From positions 23,559,001-23,623,000 of the forward strand of contig OX392538.1 of NCBI GenBank assembly GCA_947623455.1: a stretch of 64,000 bases of DNA, read 5' to 3'. A program made the position numbers and the translations under genes. Shown here one piece after another: positions 12,715-23,239 of this stretch. How positions within the stretch are numbered: position 1 is the stretch's first letter; each line of letters opens with the position of its first letter. Source of the DNA: Mimachlamys varia (taxonomy: Eukaryota; Mollusca; Bivalvia; Pectinida; Pectinidae). The notes under the pieces are model-generated. The model had not been told where the DNA came from. It saw only the letters and a program-made list of their open reading frames with translations, and did no database searches.

Positions 12715-13165
12715 ACCTAAGTAGATGTGACCAAGATTTGCATGGCGGATATCGTCGATGGAGCAGAAGACGCTTTAATCTTCTGGAACACCTGGGCCCG
12801 TATTTATGAAACTGTGCTCTTGCTTAATTACAGATTTTGTGATCAAGGCAGTTTCTTGTAATTTACTTAAATCATGTCAAGTGCTCAAAAATGTAAACAT
12901 TGAAAACAGTATTTGGCATCAACAATTTTCAAATAATTTCCAAATTTTTGGTAAAATATCATTTCGCTATTAATTTATAACCGGTTCAAGAAACAGGGCT
13001 TAAGCATAGAATTATTTCATGAGCATGGCTATTAATTCATAAATAAAAGCCCTGGTCTTAATTGATTTTACGTTTACAAAGGTATTGTTGTAATATTTTT
13101 TCCATATTTTGCCTCTAGTTTAATTGATTTAGAGTTCGGATTATGGTTTTGTGGATTCTCAATTT
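12715..13165 (-). repeat. R1 interspersed repeat, copy 2, split by a MITE
   Basis: The minus strand carries the R1 core (reverse complement seen as CGTCGATGGAGCAGAAGACG at about 12754) and, after an interruption at 12796-13050, the R1 5' part (AGTTCGGATTATGGTTTTGT near 13133). The two halves rejoin at CCTGG/CCTGG. Confidence 0.75.
12796..13050. mobile_element. Non-autonomous DNA transposon (MITE) nested in R1
   Basis: Seen: 255 bp bounded by a CCTGG direct repeat (12791-12795 and 13051-13055). Ends are GCCCGTATTTATGAA and TTCATAAATAAAAGC, inverted with 12 of 15 matches. No coding capacity. The exact boundary is ambiguous by two bases because GGG and CCC flank it. Confidence 0.7.
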
Positions 13166-14506
13166 TTTTAGTTTTTTTATTTATTTATTTTTTATTGTTT
13201 TTTGTTTTTTGGTAAGAAACAAAAACCCATTTGATATCTATTTTAAAAAAGAAGTGTCCTCTCGGTCATCGTCCCTTATTCATACAACTGTTATCCGCCG
13301 AGGCCAAGTTGTTCCCCAGAACTTGCTGATGCTAAAGTTACTCTGAACGTTTCGGTCTTTTCGTAGAGCTGTAGATAAAGATCAAATGCTCGTGATATTT
13401 CTAAAAACGACACTGTTGTTTGTGAAAATACTTTAAAATATGCTTGTTTACATCTACTTCTTTAGCTGTTGCCTCACTTATAAACTAATATATATATATC
13501 ACAAATTGCAATGTTTCTTTAGTTTATTTTCTTGGCACTTGCTGTCAGCTGATTTAAGTATACCTCATTACATAACTAAAAACAATCAGAGTATTTCATT
13601 TGGTTGGGTGCCACTTGAAAGTATTTTGTACAGACAATTTCATTTCAAGCGATGTTAAAACATCAAGATTAAGATACAATGAGATATATATCTGTGTTTT
13701 GTTGATTTATAAAAATATGTGTATGTACTTAGGCGTTTTAACTTTTTAGATATGTAGTTTTGTTATTAACCAATCAATAATTTTACTATGGAAATGTAGA
13801 CCCAAACTATGTTGTAATGTTGATGTGATTACATGCGAAATACCATGTTCGTATTTATAGTCGATGCATGTTATCCTTTTGGAATAAGAAGCGAATAGAA
13901 TAAAAAATATGAACAGTATTAACAAAATGTATTCCGTAGAGAGTTGACAAACATTTGTTCTCTAGATAGAGTTTTCCATATCCATTTTAATAGACAATTT
14001 ATTTACCTATAAATGACACATTTTTCAACTAAACCCAAATCCATTTAACTGTTTTTGTTTTGTATATTTCAATATTGCATTACATATGAAACATTACATT
14101 AAACTAGACTATATATTTCTAAAGATTTTGATGCAAATGTGATGACTACATCTATAGAATTCTGTCCATTTACAAAAACAGATCACTTTGGTGTCCCTTG
14201 TCGGAACATTAAACTTATTAATTGCATACAAGGACCGGGGTATCGGAAAAAATGAGTGAAAAGGTAATAGATAGTATTCAATTCAATGATGCACTTACTC
14301 ATTTTTGAAACACTTGGAAAACAAGTAAACACAAACTTAACTCTGTCAAAGAATGTTGGGATATAGCGAATATTAAAATAAAAGATATATGCATATCTAC
14401 ACGTAAAATATTGAGCATAGAAAAACAATAAAGAAAAAAAACGGAACTTCAAAACAATGAGTATGATAACATCCAACAAAAATAGTAGCATACTACCAAT
14501 AAAAGG

Positions 14507-15547
14507 CAACGGCAGCTAGAATTAGATCAAGAGTCAGGTGGTACGTTGAAGGGGAGATCAACAAATTATTTTTCGGACTTGAAAAGTCTAAAGGGTTAAA
14601 TAAAAAATGGACATCCATAAAAAGTAAAAATGGAACATATAAACATTATATTGAAGACATATTAAAGGAACAAGTCAATTTTTATGAAAACTTATTTTCA
14701 ACAGAGGGGATAAATGAAATAGAGGCTAATAAACTATTAGAAAACGTTGATAAAAAATAAGTGAGGTTGAAAAGAAAATGGTGATATCCTTCCAACAGCA
14801 GACGAAATAAAAATTGCTATTGACAATTTAAAATGTAATAAATCACCAGGCTCTGATGGCATAATTTCAGAATTTTATAAAAACTATTGGTACCTGATAA
14901 ACGATGAATTTATTGAGTAAATTACAGAAGTGTTTCAGACAAATGAATTAACAGAGAGTCAGAACATAGGTATAGTCACTTTGCTTTATAAACAAGGTGA
15001 ACTTGAGGAAATAAGAAATTGGCGGCCAATTACCGTCTTAAATAATGACTATAAGATTATTACAAAAATATAAACAGAAAGAATTAAAACTTTTTTGTCA
15101 TTCATAGTACACCCAGACCACAAGGGATATGTGAAAGGCAGAAATATTGAAGAAAATATACGCTAAATTCAAGATGTAGTTGAGTACACGAATATAGAAA
15201 ATGTTGAGGGTGGGATCATCTTTTTAGATCAGGAAAAGGCTTTCGATCGAGTAGAATGGAGATGGATTAAAAAATGCTTTAATAAATTTGGCTTTGGTAA
15301 TAAGCTTTCTCTATGGATTGAAATGATATACATGAACTCTTACTATCAAATACATGTATTAACAAATGGTTTTCTCTCCAAATTGTTCAAAATTAACCGT
15401 TCTGTAAAACAAGGCTGCCCGCTCGCGCCTCTGATCTACGTTATACAGGCTGGACCCTTAGCTTTTACTATACGTAAAAACAAAAACATAACAGGTATAT
15501 CTATTCCATCATCCTATATCATCCTCAATTCTGCACTGACGCATTAG
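14507..15547 (+). pseudogene. Remnant of a Tx1/L1-like LINE reverse transcriptase
   Basis: Seen in successive plus-strand frames: RSRVRWYVEGE, NKSPGSDG (about 14839), NWRPITVLNNDYKIITK (about 15019), HPDHKGYVKGR (about 15113), LDQEKAFDRVEW (about 15226) and QGCPLAPL (about 15411). Several in-frame stops interrupt it. The catalytic YxDD region is missing because the copy ends after GISIPSSY. Known: this motif order is typical of L1/Tx1-clade RT. The element is truncated at both ends and dead. It sits inside the fossil Calx-beta paralogue on the opposite strand. Confidence 0.85.
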
Positions 15548-15803
15548 CCCATATTACGACGAGTAAATGGGCGCGACAGCTTTATTCTTCCCCCAAACTA
15601 AGGGAGTTGTCTTTGTTTTTTTTTTTGTTTTTTTTTTTAAACAACTGCTAAGTCCCGCTTTCAGGGACATGCAAATCTATAAAGCGGAAGATGTAGGAGC
15701 GATTGGATTTATTTGATACATTTGAAAGTAGAAGTCTAGAGTTGGTATATGGAGGAACATCTTGAAGTGTTGGAAGTCGCTCCTATTTTTTTTATTCTCC
15801 TTT

Positions 15804-15811
15804 TATTTATA
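15804..15811 (-). promoter_or_regulatory. Relict TATA box of the fossil Calx-beta paralogue
   Basis: TATAAATA on the minus strand, 44-51 bp upstream of the relict ATG at 15760, matching the arrangement at 9559-9566. Confidence 0.5.
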
Positions 15812-16194
15812 CATCAAAAAATGGCATTGCTTTTGCAACTCCAATAGAAATCTATGTAGTTGCATGGGGATTAGTATCGGCAATACGATCATTAAGTGTA
15901 AGTACCGTATTTAAGTTCATGACAATTCCTACAATAGGGCAAACAATAGTTAATGCTATTCTGGTACACGCTATGTCGACATATGTTTTTTACATACAGC
16001 TGTGTCATATAGCAACTTTGATGTCAATCGAGTACAATCTTTACATTTGAATCGATATGACTGTGTGGTGGATAAACAGCTGTAGTAACCATCCTCTTCA
16101 AATTTTCAAATTAAATAATTTTATTTTATGCTTTGATTGTTTGTTTGGTTTATTGTGTTAACCAACATAATAACAGCCAGGGCTATTAAAGGAC

Positions 16195-16353
16195 GTGTCA
16201 GTTTTGGAGATGGATGAAAGCCGGATTACCCGGAGAAAAACCATCGACCTACGGTCAGTACCTGGCAACTGTGGGATTCAAACTCGCAACCAAGAGATGG
16301 AGGGCTAGTGGTAGAATGTCGGAACACCTTAACCGCGAGGTCACCGCGGCCTC
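16195..16353 (-). mobile_element. tRNA-headed SINE
   Basis: On the minus strand: GGCCGCGGTGACCTCGCGGT (A-box-like), then a B-box-like GAGTTTGAATCCCAC and a conserved tail containing GGTCGATGGTTTTTCTCCGG and CCGGCTTTCATCCATC. The pol III A/B box layout is that of a tRNA-derived SINE; this head-tail combination is familiar from mollusc sequence (from memory, not searched). Confidence 0.75.
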
Positions 16354-16359
16354 TATATA

Positions 16360-17745
16360 AATTCAAAACTAATATAGATCGCAAATCAAAATAAAAAAAC
16401 TTTAATTGGTAACTTAACAAACCGCACACTTAAATATCACCGAACTTGCTTTTCATGCAACCGACATTGTCTATTATAATTCATAATTACAGAAAAAAAA
16501 TCAGAGAACAATAGTTAAGCCTCGTTTTCACAATAGCAAAGTAAAGAGATGTAGTGGAGTCAAATATACTTTAATTCTGAAAGTAGCAAATAAGTAGAAA
16601 AACGATTTAAAAATAAACAGTGACATTAACGTTGAATGCAACATCAGATACATTTCTACTTATTTTGAAAACATGGAAACAGTAGAAATTATATCTACTC
16701 ATCTACACTTCGATACTGTAATAGTTGAATTGTTCGCAGTGTAGTTATTTTCGCTATTTCGCCGCCTACAAATTTCCGCGAATATATGCATACGCGAACT
16801 TATTAAGCACCACTCAAACTCTACAGTGTATGCTATACATAATACAAAACAGCATGACTGACAGCGGGGACATTTCCACTCCGCGAACGGTTTGGGGGCT
16901 GGCGAAAATGTTGGATTTAACAGAATAAAACTACTCATTTGAAAGCCACAGAAACTAAAGACCTTGGACAGGCGATACCTTAAATCTTTATTAAGAATCT
17001 GCTTTTGTGAAAAGTTTTGATCTGATAATAACTCGGTTTTTTTTCTCGTGAATTGTTGGAAAAGGGGGTTAATGGTTTGGGAGAGATAGAAAAGAAAAAA
17101 AATGGCGATTTTAGGTGCTAGTTTCGTGCTATGATCGGCCAATGGAACAAAAATGGCAAAATACCTGATTTTAGGTCAATTTTGACGTTTTAAACCATTG
17201 GAATTCATTCAATATCTTCAATCTTTATAAACAGATATGAATGTTGACACAAATTTCACTTAGAATATAAATCTATGTAACCCCATTTTTTATTCAAAAC
17301 TAAGTTTGTATTTGCATCGTAAATGGCATTGATGAAATAGCTCAAATTTGAATACAATTTCCGTCAATAACTTAACGCGATCATTTGAGCGTTTGAGGCT
17401 GACGTAAACTAGGCGGTCGTATTCAACGCCACAACAGATGTTACCTCGATCTTTACTTAAAATATGACCTACACAAGCTACTTACTACTAAGCTATACGA
17501 TAAACGTGACGGTTTCGAAGTTCCTATCGTAACCTTTCCCTTTCTGCGTAGTAACATCCACGTTTGTGGTGATTACATGTCGCAGCTTATTCGTTTTACT
17601 AGGTCTTGCTCTGGATATCGCGAGTTTTGGATAGATGCCGGCTGCTGACGATCAAACCATTAACCTACGCCACAGGAATTAGGGAGATGCAAGTTGATGA
17701 AGACAATGAGCAAATTGTATGGTAACAATATTTGTATTTTTGAGG
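16360..17745. other. Gene-free stretch
   Basis: Contains a 147-codon minus-strand open frame (16699-17142) that overlaps CGCGAA-rich repeat-like text and shows no domain, so it is not called a gene. A segment at about 17570-17700 resembles text at 30390-30510 and, inverted, about 33480-33540. Confidence 0.35.
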
Positions 17746-17749
17746 TATC

Positions 17750-18300
17750 ATAAGACTCTTTCATATGCGTGTATGTAGGATAGGGATATTCCACACGAGG
17801 GGTCACAACATGTGGTGAAACCCGAGGCTTGCCGAGGGTTTTACCACATTTTGTGATCCCGAGGGTGGAATTTTTTCATACACACATAATGAAAGAGTCT
17901 TTTTCCCACATATCAACTACCCGAATAAGCTCAAAAACCATGAAAATATGTTTAAACAGGCTACCATCTTGAAATTTCAACTCTTTCCTTGAGCTTTTTT
18001 GACGAAAACGAATTAGACAGCGAGTTTAAGCATACCCTATATTTGCGAACGAAGTTTGCGCAGAAAAATTAATCTCCTCTCCCTTGTGTTTATGGTTAAA
18101 ATGTTGTGAAAGGTTTTAATTTCATCACGCCATAGTTTTCTCTTTCCGGCATCAGAGTTTACCGTATTCGTGACGTCACGTCATTGTTGAGCCATTGTGA
18201 CGTCACGTCGGGTGAAATGCTATGTAAGATAAATTTTTCTTACATAGCTTTCTTACATGGGCAAACTCTATCCAACATGGCAAGATATGAGAGAAATTAT
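17750..18300 (+). repeat. R2 interspersed repeat with terminal hairpin and two TGACGTCA sites, copy 1
   Basis: Begins with a large imperfect hairpin (AAGACTCTTTCATATGCGTG near 17751 against a complementary arm ending near 17903), then about 350 bp shared with 40110-40680 in reverse orientation. Two palindromic CGTGACGTCACG-like sites lie at about 18170 and 18200. No open frame. Confidence 0.8.
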
Positions 18301-18339
18301 TATCATTATATGACATGGAGGTGGATGTTCTTCAATATG

Positions 18340-18570
18340 CTAATGGATATGTCCATTTTTGTTGATAGAGTCGACATTTGTGCTAAATTCTCGTTTGAGG
18401 ACGTGACATTTTCTTGATGTGAGCTAGATTTACATGGCGGGTGTCGTCGATGAAGCAGAAGACGCTTATTCTTACGTTCATCTTGTTTGTTTCCAATATT
18501 CAAAAGTATCAATTTTGAATAACAAATTTGGTTTTAGCGACGCTTTGGTATTTTTTAAAAAATGTATTTG
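18340..18570 (-). repeat. R1 interspersed repeat, copy 3
   Basis: Minus-strand R1: GATTTACATGGCGGGTGTCG and GATGAAGCAGAAGACGCTTA at about 18428-18466, then GACGCTTTGGTATT near 18540. The middle is partly deleted. It lies directly against the R2 copy. Confidence 0.75.
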
Positions 18571-19039
18571 TTCAATTTACAAATAGGATTTTGTTCGTTA
18601 GATAGAGATTTGATTTCTTCAAATTTCCTATATTTTCTTTCAATAATTTTGTAAATAATTAACTAACAAAAGTTGAAATATAATATAGTCCTGGTAATGA
18701 TAAGTGCTAAATGATTAAACTTCACATTTCACTGATAAATCACGAACTACGCCCACCTGTTCCTTTTTCAATATAAGAAAGACTTTGTCTGTTTCGTATC
18801 GTAAGGTAGATTAAGCTTTAGAGCAAACAAGTCATGTGTACACCATCCACAGAATAACATGTGCATTTTTTTCTGATTTTACGACAGGTGCTAAATACGC
18901 GTTCTTTAACATTACTATGTAAATCCGAGGAAATCCTTCGATGTAAGTTACATTATAACAATGATACATCTATGTAATCAGATGTCTACCTTTGATGTCA
19001 GCAATAAGTAACAAGCGTTTAACTTTTGAACTCTTGACA

Positions 19040-20290
19040 TTATTTGCTGAATGTACTTTTACATGATCTTATTGAATGAGAAGAAAAGGAGAGAAAACAA
19101 CATTATAATATTTGGACTTAAAAAAAGGAAAAATGAATCATCGACAGAAAATGAGTGTGATCAAAATGAAATAACCGACCTGCTTCAAACGTATAAGGTC
19201 ACCAATGAAACATTGAACAGCATTACCCGAATTACTAGATTAGGAAACGGGAGAATGATAAAAACAGACCGATACTAGTAGCCTTTGGGTGTCTAGAAGA
19301 CCAAAAGGAATTCTTCAAAAATATCCATTATCTTAAAAATAAGGAGAACCATAATACGGTTAGAGTCAGCAATTATCTAACTCGAACCGAGAGATCAGAG
19401 GAAACAGCAATGCGAGAGGAGGCAAAGAAGCGAAACGATAAGGAAACGGAGGGTTATATACACCGAGTAAGAGGCCCGCCTTGGAATCGCATAATCGTGA
19501 GGATCAAAACCAAAACCCCGGATTGCGAGTAAAGGGCTATTTCAACTGTTATTACACGAATACAAACAGTCTTCTGGATAAATAGACGAACAAAATGCAA
19601 GAATCCAGGTTAAGGATTTAAATGTAATAGGAATAACTGAAATATATATATAAAAAAACCTGTGTATTTACCGCGTAAAGCAAAACTCAATATACAGGGA
19701 TATGAATTATGTGTTAATGAAACGGATACCAACCGTCATCCCGGTGTACATGTGGGTATCTATACCAAGAAAAGTCTAAAATTAACCCTGTCGAGGTAAC
19801 CAAGGCAAATCAATTTAAGGAGAGTATCTGGATTAAAAAAAAATCCCCAGCAAATGATCAAGCCCTGATCGGTTGTATATACAGAAGTCCAAACTCTATA
19901 CTAAAGTATAGGATGACTTGATTAGAGTTTTTAAAATAATTAATACATTTTTCGATAACAGAGTAATTTCAAACGTATTTACTTTTAACATCAACTCCGA
20001 TGAAACAGAGGGCAAAATTTTGAGATGTATAAAAACCACTTTAATACAGAACTGAGAAGGAACTTTTTCCACACATAGAGTGGTTGATACATTGAATAGC
20101 CCAACAATATTGTTAACGCTCAATCAATTATTCAATTTGACAAACTAGTGGATGATCACTTCAGCGATGTTATATATGATTATTTATACTATGTTGTATA
20201 ATATGCTTTTACATATTGTTTTTGTGAAATATTTACTGATATTAACATAGAGGCTTTAAGCCTGCGTCCATCAAATTCCATTAAATTAAA
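19040..20290 (+). pseudogene. Internally deleted LINE (CR1-like): ORF1, endonuclease start and 3' end
   Basis: Seen: ORF1-like text RENNIIIFGLKKRKNES (about 19093) continuing through frameshifts to SNYLTRTERS (about 19370); endonuclease-like text near 19555 (TNTNSLLDK) and 19700-19890 (YELCVNE, HPGVHVGIYTKK, then ALIGCIYRSPNS). After about 19900 it jumps to a LINE 3' end (ELRRNFF near 20052; DDHFSDV near 20150) and a tail ending in AT-rich ATTAAATTAAATTA. The RT core is missing. Many stops. Known: this layout fits CR1/L2-type LINEs. Confidence 0.75.
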
Positions 20291-20299
20291 TTAGCATTC

Positions 20300-20888
20300 C
20301 TTTGTCGTGTAACATAAAATCATTCTCAGAGAACCAAAGAATTTCAAGGAACGTATTGACCGCGGAGGTCGGGTTTATTCGGTTTTACGTCATATTAATA
20401 GCTACGAAACTATTACCTGACCTCTCGTGGTATGAAACGTGGGTGTATGTGGTGATTGTGTGTGTAATGTGGGGCTACAGTATCTTCGTGAAAGCCGCAT
20501 TTGCATAGTCTGTTGAACTATGATGCTATTACTGTGACTTTCTTTTCGAAACAAATGTCGTTTGTGTCTTTTTGCATATTAAAATTGATTGTCGTCCCAG
20601 TTGCACAATGTCCCATCTCATTTATAGCCATCCCTCTCGCTTTCATGTGACCATGGCGGGTACGTGAACATTCAAATATATATTCAATGACGATATAAAC
20701 GAAAGTAAACGCTTTGTGCATGGCTCAAAAAGTGTTTTTATTACCAGATACTGACAATTTAATAGAGACCACAATATGGTCTTTTAAAACAAGGCCTCAA
20801 GTTTTTGGTAATCTGTAGTGTTGTATACAAGTTGATTATCTGAACTATATTTCAGTATGATACAAGAAACGTTCCTGTACACCGTTAC
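20300..20888. other. Intergenic stretch 3' of Kunitz gene K1
   Basis: No supportable gene; a hydrophobic 68-codon frame at 20302-20508 has no start context or homologue in the window. Confidence 0.3.
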
Positions 20889-21303
20889 CTAGACACATTC
20901 TTTACGGCAGTCGTGATGAGACTTAAATCTGTTCTTGTTCCCCCCACAACCACGATAGTTAAAAGGTTTGCATTTCTTCGCAGCGTGATCGTAGTAGATC
21001 CATTCACGAGCTGAATGCCTGCTACAACGATGTCCATGATCAACCGGCAGTCTACAGTCTAAAACATAGAACAAGACATGTCATGTTCGTGATCACCGGG
21101 TAGTTTACAGTCTAAAAATAGAATAATACATGTTGGCGCTAAAGTTTTATATTATTCCTTATATTTGCTTGGAGTAAATTCCATACGAACATGGAATATA
21201 TTTCTGATGTAACATATACTAGAAACTTACGGCGTGGGCGTCTTGCAGCCGTCATCTCAACGATAACAAGCACCAGGACAGCGACAATTATCACAGTTCT
21301 CAT
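20889..21303 (-). CDS. K1: small secreted Kunitz-domain protein, 80 aa
   Basis: Role: Kunitz/BPTI-type proteins usually inhibit serine proteases by inserting the P1 residue after the second Cys into the active site. Exons 21231-21303 and 20889-21058, joined in phase 1 (243 nt). Exon 1 is a signal peptide (MRTVIIVAVLVLVIVEM). Exon 2 is one Kunitz domain with six Cys and GCGGNKNRF. Spacing is C-x9-C-x17-C-x7-C-x12-C-x3-C, longer in the first two loops than the classical 8 and 15. P1 by position is Ser, not the Arg/Lys of trypsin inhibitors, so the target protease is open. A non-coding leader exon and TATA box lie upstream (21773-21839). It pairs with K2 in sequence and structure. Confidence 0.85.
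21085..21133 (-). repeat. Duplicated splice-acceptor/exon-start fragment in the K1 intron
   Basis: TTTTTAG followed by ACTGTAAACTACCCGGTGAT on the minus strand repeats the 3' splice site and first codons of K1 exon 2 about 45 bp upstream of the real one. The copy is nearer to K2 exon 2 at its start (ACTGTAAACTACCCG). It does not continue as an exon. Confidence 0.6.
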
Positions 21304-21772
21304 CTTGAAACGTTATCACTGTAATAATGAAAACAGTACTAAGATATGGTCATCGTTTATGTAATTTATACTTGTTGTATATAATTTGCAGTCGTATTAT
21401 TGTGTAAACAGAGGTGTAAATCATATCCTGATTTGAAGGTGAGATCTTATTCAATACCGTTTGTTACAGTATCTAAATACTATACATAAGATAGTATGAA
21501 TATTACAAGTTTCAAGTTAAATACAAAATATTCAACGATATAGCTAATCTGTGTTTTACAGTTTAAGCTGAATGAACTGATTCAACCATATTTCTAACTT
21601 TATTAAATGGTCAACACAGAACGATTGCTAAACGGAAAACATGTAGAGTTCTGTCATAGTTAACCTTTATACATCGTCGTTGATTAATAATCAGATAGAA
21701 TTTAAAAGTGAGGGAATACATATGGCGAAACAACTAGTGTTTGTCACAAAAATGGTATAGTATATAACTTAC

Positions 21773-21839
21773 CTGAAGTTGCAATGATTCCAAACCTGTA
21801 AAATGGATTAACGTTATTAGAATGTCTCCTGTTTATATA
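21773..21839 (-). promoter_or_regulatory. K1 promoter (TATA) and non-coding leader exon
   Basis: TATATAAA on the minus strand at 21832-21839, then a leader ending GGAATCATTGCAACTTCAG with a GTAAGT donor at 21772. The K2 gene has the same arrangement at 33985-34053 with a matching leader (GTTTGGAACC against GTTTGGAATC), which supports a transcribed 5' UTR exon. Confidence 0.65.
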
Positions 21840-22164
21840 AACCTCTTTCAACTGACTCTATCAATTATATGTCATGCCTCAGGTAAATCAGACACATGTT
21901 TAGCCATTGGATGCTTAATTGTGTAGCCAACATTAATCTTTCGGATTAGATAACGCAATTTCATACATATCAATCAAGTGCGGATTTTGCGGTCTTGACT
22001 CTGCGCCTCCTGGCCGGTGTAGAATTATTAATCGAATACTCACGAATTAATTAATTTAAATTGATAAGATTATATTTCAATACTCGATAGATATAATAGA
22101 GCTGCTGTATGTAAATTAGTTGTTATTTTCATTTTAAAATATAGTTCTCATTTATATTTTTTAG

Positions 22165-22545
22165 AGAATACCGAAGCGTCAACCAAATCATAATCCGAAC
22201 TCTAAATCAATTAAGCTAATGACAGAATATAAACAAAGGAAATACAATTGTATTGACATGGTGACCTTTGTAAAAGTACAATAGAATAAGATCATGTATT
22301 CCGGAAGAGTAAGCGTAGTCTGCTTCATCGACGACACCCGCCATGTAGACCTTTATCACACCCAAATAAACATCAAGTCCTCAAAATTAGAACCGAGTAA
22401 ACTCACTAATAAGCATACTCAAAACGTATATCTTCATATCACTTAAATATGCAGAATGTTTTTTTTTTTTGCATTGAGACAAAGATGGCGACCAAAACAC
22501 TTTCCCCTAAATCTGATCAACCTGCATCTCGCGAAACCTTGTGTT
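22165..22545 (+). repeat. R1 interspersed repeat, copy 4 (near full length)
   Basis: AGAGAATACCGAAGCGTCAA start, core TGCTTCATCGACGACACCCG at about 22321, and 3' part GACAAAGATGGCGACCAAAA and GCATCTCGCGAAACCTTGTG. It shows the longer R1 form of about 380 bp. Confidence 0.8.
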
Positions 22546-22869
22546 GTTAATTTGTTTTTCAACAGTCGACAACTAACATTCAAAAACGATAAGATCCATC
22601 GATTTTTTAATGAATTAGCTTCTTTACGATATACTATTATTAATATGATTACCATATATTTCCATATACATTTTCGCCACCAGTGTATAGTTAATATGGA
22701 ATGAGTTTATATAGTCAGTGCCTGTTGCCCAATCCCTTTGGCAAATTATCATATTTATGTCAATAAAAATCGTTAAAATGAAAATATCAATAACTTCTTT
22801 CTGTAATTTAATACATATAGTTTGAGTATTGAAATATAATCTTATCAATAGTTTACATATAGTAACTTC

Positions 22870-23236
22870 AGGAATTTTTTCGGGATTCTGAAAAATTATG
22901 CAAAAGAAATCAGTTGTTAACCATGCAAAAATAAGTCTCAAACGAAGTAAACCTGAGCCGTTACTAACAAGAAACTCTTGACAGAAAAATCTAAAGAATT
23001 GAAAATAGTTCAGGTGTGGCCCACTTCAACAAGCCGAAATTAGAAGAAAGTTCAGAATGGAAGCGTGTTTACAAAAACTGAATTTCAACTGCTGCTGTGC
23101 CAGTAACCGCGTTAAATTTCATCTTAAATATTGCTGAAATCAGTTAATCTAAACTAAATCTATAAATATAATAAGTGATTAGACTTGATTTTCTCTTCAC
23201 CTTTTGCCGAATGTTACGTATATTGGGCCTTTAATG
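22870..23236 (+). mobile_element. R3: TTAA-flanked MITE, 5'-truncated copy
   Basis: Shares about 360 bp with 26693-27085 in inverted orientation (for example AACCATGCAAAAATAA at about 22919 and ATTTCAACTGCTGCTG near 23082). The right end is TTACGTATATTGGGCC followed by TTTAA. The left terminus is missing. Confidence 0.7.
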
Positions 23237-23239
23237 CAA

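Larger units (their letters stand above)
12106..15811 (-). pseudogene. Decayed paralogue of the Calx-beta/EGF gene
   Basis: Seen: exon 1 remnant with ATG at 15760 (MFLHIPTL against MFQQIPTL in the live gene), then sequence decay; a TATA box at 15804-15811; a truncated first-half Calx exon at 12424-12533 (FQFARSSYVV, then broken off); and two second-half Calx exons at 12106-12210 and 13264-13368. Both second-half exons are 105 nt where the live gene has 106, and the frame breaks near the same place in each. The 13264 copy has also lost its GT donor. No EGF exon is found. A Tx1/L1-like LINE, an R1 copy and a MITE lie inside the span. Inference: a duplicated gene that died long ago; the exon order is consistent with a former minus-strand gene of the same design. 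Confidence 0.75.

Noticed and set aside
16699..17142. 147-codon open frame on the minus strand
   Set aside because: No domain, overlaps CGCGAA-rich repeat-like sequence, Lys/Phe/Ser-rich composition of translated AT-rich DNA, no splice or promoter support.
20302..20508. Hydrophobic 68-codon membrane peptide
   Set aside because: No family, no context, and lies in sequence just after a LINE tail.
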